In this document: positions 52,601 through 59,900 of the stretch, one piece after another | How the letters are laid out: each line of letters opens with the position of its first letter | Numbering within the stretch: position 1 is the stretch's first letter | Assembly (NCBI GenBank): GCA_036426205.1 | Contig: CM071573.1 | Span: forward strand, 70,904,382 to 70,968,381 | Length of the DNA stretch: 64,000 nucleotides | Source: Ascaphus truei | Lineage: Eukaryota > Chordata > Amphibia > Anura > Ascaphidae | Direction: 5' to 3' | Notes under the pieces: model-generated | Seen by the model: only the letters and a program-made list of their open reading frames with translations | Database searches by the model: none | What the model was told of the DNA's origin: nothing | Program-made: the position numbers and the translations under genes

Positions 52601-55600
52601 ATTACCACTTCATTTATAGAAAACCCGGTATATTGCCTATAAAATCAAGTTGTTTAATGCCTTGGGATTTTTAGTAACGTTGCTTTCATGTAATATATTA
52701 TATAATACTCTTGAAATAAATTGAATTTGTTTTTGCACTATAATGACCTTGCTTCTTATATCGGCATTGTTGTCGTGTGTATTTTTATGATAAAATAAAG
52801 GTTATCACGCATAAAGTCCTTATCTGTCAATAACTTGTGTTTGCCCAATTCTAAGGCAGACACACTCAGCAGCAGATCCAATGGGTTGGAGAGGGTTGCT
52901 TTGGGGCAATAGGGTTTTAGGCAAATAGTGGCATGGCAGAGGAAGGAGAGGCAGCCCGAGGGTGAAGAAGGGTATGCGGGAGGTCAATGATGAGTTACTG
53001 GAGAACATGCCACTAACATTTAAATTTGACCATGTGTCAACATTTCGGGGCAGTACTGTGCAATTAATACCAAGAATTTTGACCAATCAGAGAGCAGGGA
53101 TGTCAGGATCGCCTAGACCTCCTGCTTAGCCATAGTTCTTCTTTGTCCACTGGGTGTGCTGCTGTCTTCTGTTTCCTCTGTCTGCCTGTCTGTCTTCTTG
53201 TTGCTCCTGTCTCTGTCCTTTATAGCTTCTGCTTCCTGGTTGGTTCAATTGCCTTTGCTTGAAGTCAGACTCCTATGCACATGCCTCTGATCCTGATCTG
53301 TTTCTGTACCTGTATTATAGAAGTCTGTTCACAGTAAAAGCCCTTGCTGGTAATCTGGCTTGTTCCTGTTTGTTCCTGTTCTCAGTCCCTGCCCCCAGAC
53401 CTGTCCTTGCTCCCCTGTCCTGTTCCAGTCTCCTCGTTGCCGACCTCTGCTTGTTACCTGACTTCGCTACCTGCCGCCTGCCTCGGACCTCTGCTTGTTT
53501 CCTGACTTCACTACCTGCCGCCTGCCTCGGACCTCTGCTTGTACCTGACTTCGCTACCTGCCGCCTGCCTTGGACCCCTGCTTGTGACCCCTACTACGCT
53601 CGTGCTGTTCCGGCCACCGAGATCCTACCCGCCACAGGAGTCTCCCGTGACAAGGGACTTTATTAACAGCCTATACAACACTATAATGTCCATTCAGTCT
53701 GTGAATAACAAACAAATCAGAGATGGTGAAGCAAGTGGGCGAAGGACACATACGATCTGTTACAGAGATAATGATCCGCCTCATCATTTCAGCCTCCAGT
53801 GGATTGGGGTTCTCTCTGTCCAGCACCACTCCCGTTGTGCGAATCTTCCCCGTGGTGGAGTTCAGGGAGTAGAACTTGTTAAGGGGATTGATGCTGTAAA
53901 CCAATGTGCCATTCTCGGCCAGGTCTGGGTCAATGGCAACAACCTATCGCAGAGATGACGGGAGAGAGAGAAACGATTAGTAGAGAAGGTTCTATACGAA
54001 ATGTGAAAGTCTACATTTATAGGTCACCTGTGGATCCATTTTTAACTACTGTATTATATTAGCACAAACCTGCAGTTTTAGTAATCAATGTTTCAGGTCT
54101 CCTCAGCCGTGAAGTATTCATGGTTTGTTTACTTTATTTTATAGTTAATGCTGAAAAAACACGTTTAATTAATTTTAGGATTCAATATTTTAAATACTTT
54201 GCAAATGGTTTAAGCTGCGATGTGTTTTCAAGCACTTAAAATGGCTCATTTGTTTTAGAGTACAAGGAAGCAATGTGTTTTAAATGGGCCGTACCACTTA
54301 AAGCTGCAGACCAAGCAATATCCAACACGTGTTTTTTTTTTTTTAATAAATCAGTTCTGTACTATGAGAAAATACTTGTAGCATGTAAAAAAAAAACAAA
54401 AAAAAACCCAACAACCTTGAATTAAATTTTGTATGTATTATAATGTATCTATTGACTGCCTGGTCACATGATCTTCCCTACAGAACTTTGCATCTTTGGT
54501 ACTCTTCTGCTGCACTGACAGCCATTTAGTGAACCCCAAGCCGTATCTTCGCCTATCTATCACAGGAGAACTGATCGATCGGCAACTTAGCTAATTACTT
54601 ATCATTGTGTAGATTGTATTGATGCACATATTAAAGGGGGGGGGGAGGCAGCTTGGACTGCTGCTTTAAGAACATAAATGGAGTTGCCTGAATAGGGCAC
54701 TGTTCGCACCTTACTTGATGTTTGTTTCATTAAAAAATATATATATAATGTTTCAAATTTGGCACTAAAAAGCCTTACTCTGTATACAATAGCACAGGAG
54801 TGGCCAACTCCAGTCTTCAAGGGCCACCAACAGATCAGGATTAAGGATATCCCAGCTTCAGCACAGGTGGCTCAATCAGTGGCTCGGCCAACTCCAGTCC
54901 TCAAGGGCCTCAATGACTGAGCCACTGATTGAGCCAAATGTGCTGAGGCTGGGATATCCTTAAAAGCTGGCCCATGAGGACTGGAGTTGCCCCCCCCCCC
55001 CGCCCACCCCCCACGTGCAACTGTACAACATGCAATTAAATTGCAAACACCCCGAATACTGATTTCCCGAAGACTAGTTAATGATTCCAAAATCACAGTG
55101 ACCAGGGCTATGTTACAAAGCAAGTTTCAGACCAGTGCTCACATTTAACCCCTTAAACGTGACAAGTATTCTGCCCAGGCTCCTCTTGGCAGTGAATGGG
55201 TTAAGAAGCCTTTGCTTGTAAATACTTTAAAATCAACAGTTTAAAGTCACATCTTTAATTTAGCATTGTCCTTGTCGTGGCCGGAATATGACCATTTTCT
55301 GTTTATAAAAATGCTGTGAAGGTTTAAAAGCAAGTGTGACCATTTAGGTGAAAAAAAATGGAAGAGAATTTTGTTTAAAATGCTCAGAAATGACCTTTCC
55401 CGGTCCCCATTGTACGTGGGCAGCACCAGCATAAAGAATTCTGTTGGATCCCTTAAATGCTTAAGGAGACACATTTCTCTGCAGTACATTAAACATAAAA
55501 CTACCCCAGTTGGTTTATACCTTGCAATGCGCAATATTTGCAAATGCATTCCTATTATTATTATTATTACATTATTCCTATTAAAACCCTTATTCAGACA

Positions 55601-56820
55601 TGTTTTTATATTCTTCCCACAAATACAATTACCAACAAGTGGCATGAATAGTATTTGTTGAAGCTGGAAATAAGTGGTTATAATAAAAATGATATTTTGC
55701 CTCCCATGCAGTAAAAACAGAGTTATGGTGCATACAAAAGATGAAGTCCATGGAAACAATTGTATTAAGCTTGTGCTATTTAATAAGAATCTATTTTATT
55801 ATGGATCTGGTGAATCTATGCAAAAGCTGTGCAAAGTGTTAGAATAAATATTAGGCACATAATTGCCTTCTGTTTACACAAAAAGCAAACTATCCCCAGT
55901 CGCAGAGATAAGAAAATCTCCTCTGGAAAGTATGACAATATTAAGAAGGTGTGCAAGAATTTACAATGTACCATACACGTATTATTAAAATTATACTACA
56001 ACACAATGTGTTCTAAATAGTTGTGTGTCCTTAAGTAGGAAATGCTGGGGGGAAAACACGCAGTTATTGTCTTTGAAAACAAAATTAGCAGAAAAATTAA
56101 TGATGTCTGATCAGAACAAAAATAAAAATTAATTTAATGCGTTATTAAACCCAAGCTTTGATCTATTTAAGTCTATTCTGTACTTTGGGATTGTGCAGAA
56201 GTAAACAAAAAAAATGACATTTATTTGTGAAATCTAAGGAACAGGGAAGAGAGTGTATTAAAATCTTCACTAAATGGATAATATGAAATATGCTGCAAGA
56301 ATCGCCGTGCCCACTTCTTTGGTATTGTCAGACCTCTATATCGAACATTAGGTAAACGTGCATATCTTGAATTTAAATCTGATCTTTAAGATGATACATT
56401 TATTCTATACCTAACACTCATGTTTAGTAAGCGATTCTATGCCATAAGATACCCTCCACGGGCCAGAAGACACCTTACAGCCTCACCCAAGTCAATTTGC
56501 AGTTTAGTGTCTTCCAGCACCTATGGTATAGCACTGCTTAGAAAACATGGCTCTGAGAATCCCTGAATAATTTCACATGAATGGGAGCTGGAGATGTGCA
56601 AAGCTGTAACACAGGTGTATTCAGTGAATACAGGGGTACATCAAAGACCAACGTTTCGGTCCATCAAATGGGACCTTCTTCAGGGTATGTGGGGGTCCTG
56701 TTTGGTGGCCCAAAACGTTGGTATTGTATACTCATATTATTTGTATGGGACAGGACCTGCATTACAAGCGTGCCTACAGGAGTGCCTGTTCATTTGACTA
56801 TATATATATATATTTATATA

Positions 56821-56871
<51 letters not shown>

Positions 56872-56895
56872 CCACACATGCACACACATCATACA

Positions 56896-56939
<44 letters not shown>

Positions 56940-59900
56940 GTCTCAGTACTAAGCAAATCTAGTGATTCTACAGAATTTTGCATACGAATCTAGCGATTTT
57001 AAACGTTTTAGCAGATGAGCATACCTGTTCTTAGAAAACCTGCAATGCACATTAACTTAATACTTGGCGAATCGCTTGCAAATGCTGACAAGGTCGCAAC
57101 TTTTTTTGCAGCTGAATAAGGGCAAATGTCGTCTGGTTCTCGACCTTGAGCGTAAGTTAAACACATGTCTACTTAGCACGTCTTGTTACTGAGTGAGGGT
57201 GTCATTTGTGCCAGCAATCCGCTTATGACAGCATCAGCTGATCCCACTGACTTCAGCAATCATCCATTTAAACCAGGGGTGCTCAGCTTCAATCCTCAAG
57301 ACACCCCCAAAAGGTCAGGTTTTCAGGATATCCCAGCTTCAGCACAGATGGCACAATCAGTGGCTCAGCCCACTGATTGAGCAACCTGTGCTGAAGCAGG
57401 GACTGGTTGAGCCACCTTTGGTGACGCAGGGACTGATTGAGCCACCTGTGCTCAAGCAGGGATATCCTGAAAACTTAACCTGTGGGGGGGGGGGGGGGTG
57501 TTTTGAGGACTGGAGTTGAGCACCCCCGATTTAAAGAACCGGTGCGAACTCACGCACGAGTTCCATTTAAATAGTATACCCCACTTACGTGTCGAGATTT
57601 CGTCCTTAAACAAATAACTTCCGCCCCCATAAACCTCAATAGGGTTATTATTTCGAAAAAAATCCAGAATTGTAATTAAATGGATAAAGACGTAAGCAAA
57701 CACATTCATTAATAACATGCATGCACTATGCAATTAGCTGCCAACTGAAAAATAAATACAGGTATTAATAAACTGAAGGCAACACCAGGCTTTGGTTATT
57801 ATATTATCCATGGTGTTAAGTTTTGCCCCAGGCATACAGATTGCAGGGTTGGGGTATTATCATCTTGTGCTTTTCCTGCATGTCATTTTTCTTTTCTGAA
57901 CTAAGGCTAAATTACTTCTGCCGTCACCCTGCCTCTTATTTTCCATTATTCCGTGAAGGGTGTTAAATCAATGCTTTTTCGGAGCGGCCCTTGAAAGAGG
58001 TTATGGGCTTTGGGCTCAGCATTTCATTTTTAAAAAGCACGGAGGCAATCCAAGAGGCACATTAAAAAAAAATGCTGTTTTTAATATATGCAGTCTTTGA
58101 TTACCTTTATTGAAAACTAAGCTGCTGATCGATTGGTTCTCCCGTGATCGATCAGCAAAGATCCTGCTTGCCAGGGTTCACTAAATGGCTGCCTTTCAGT
58201 TTCAAATCAATCCTTCAGACAGTAACTCAGCAGTTATAACGTATTTTTAAATTACTAAGGTAACATTATCTATTGTTACAGTTTGCTGCTCAAACTGCTG
58301 GGAACATTGGCAACAAATTATCACAAACAGGAAAGTGTTAAAAAGATCTTGCACTGCTGGGGAGGTGGGCTAAAACCTGCTATAGAAATCAAAGGATGTC
58401 CAGTATATTAAAACTCATTAAAAAAGGGCATTAAAAGTTGAATTAAAATTTTTTTTTAATGAGCGTTATCTAATACTACAGAACAGATTTATTAAAAAAA
58501 AAAACACGTGGGATATTGTATGAATTGCTCCTTTAAATGAGCCAAAAACATGGCTTCCTAAGCAAGAAGTCTGAATCCATAGAATGACTGTGATACCTTT
58601 CACATGCAAATGCCACAGTTCACACTTTTGTTTACAGCACTGTACTGTAGGTACTATGACCAAAGGGGACAAGCAATTGGTCTTTCTGGGTTTCCTACAT
58701 AAGAGGACAGGTGTATAAAATAGCCTAAAAATAGCCTGTGTGTTTTGCAATGTGTACCTATATATATTATCAGGAGTCTTGTGCATGAACAGATAGTAAA
58801 AATCTTTGTCAATCTAAAGAAAGATCTGAAACGCCTTTAGTTATACTGTAAGTTACCTTGCGTGTATTACACGTCCCTTGAAATATCTGCTATAAAGCAG
58901 GTGTGGGTGATACCAGACACCGTGCCTTGGTTCCCAGGCCACATACATTACTTCTTTGGACATGTGCAAAACTGAATAAATGCCCTTGCGAACTGTTAAG
59001 AGTTTTTTCCTCACGTTCGATTCTCTGCTGAGCATTTCGCCAAGCCACAAAGTGTGTAATAATGTCGCCTACTGTTGCTCCTGTGTACTGCTATCCTGCA
59101 CGTCCATCCAGGCGAGATACAGCTGTGGGTGACGCAGACCCACATATAATTATATACCCCTTTAGTAATTGTAAAATGTCAGGGTTATACAGTGTGGCTG
59201 TGATGTGTGATCTTACAATATTATGTTTATTCTATTTCAAATAAAATGTAAAAAAAACGAAACAACATTGTGTGGTTTGAATTGTCACCATATTTTTTAG
59301 AAGTGGAACCTCTTTTGGAATACGGCAAGCTAAAAAATGTTTTTACGGCTACATATTGCCTTGTCAAATCGCAGAATTTGACAAGTACAACATTGCGGGC
59401 ATTACCCACAGGGTGATATAATTGGCTTTCTGTAGCTTGTGATACCGTTGAAAGAACCAACACAACAGTTCTTCCTTGATGTAATAACTTTTTAGACCTG
59501 GTTACGGTTGTTTGAGTGGTGATTTACAGTCAAACGTTTAAAAGTTTAATTAGAAAATTGAATCTATATTTCCTTAAGAAAAGCAATCATTTGGGCTCAT
59601 TGACAAAATAGCAGGATAGTAATAATACCAATGCAAATAGTAATATTAATACTATGGAAGATGATGTTCCAGTCACTATGTGTCCCTCTTGTTTCCAACA
59701 TACCGTAGTGACATCTGAATCTGGAGGTGTCATCTCCACCAGGTTAATAAGGTAGGGCTCATCTTTCCATTGGGGGGCATTGTCATTGATATCCAACAAA
59801 GTGATATTCACCTAAAATAAATACAAATTGCAGTGATTTCAGAATAATACCATCTGGATATTCAATGGAATGCAGCTATCTTCCACAACGTTATCCTAAC

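Noticed and set aside
53020..53060. CCCCGAAATGTTG on the minus strand
   Set aside because: Only the 3' half resembles the motif; no CUGA core or stem II partner could be found.
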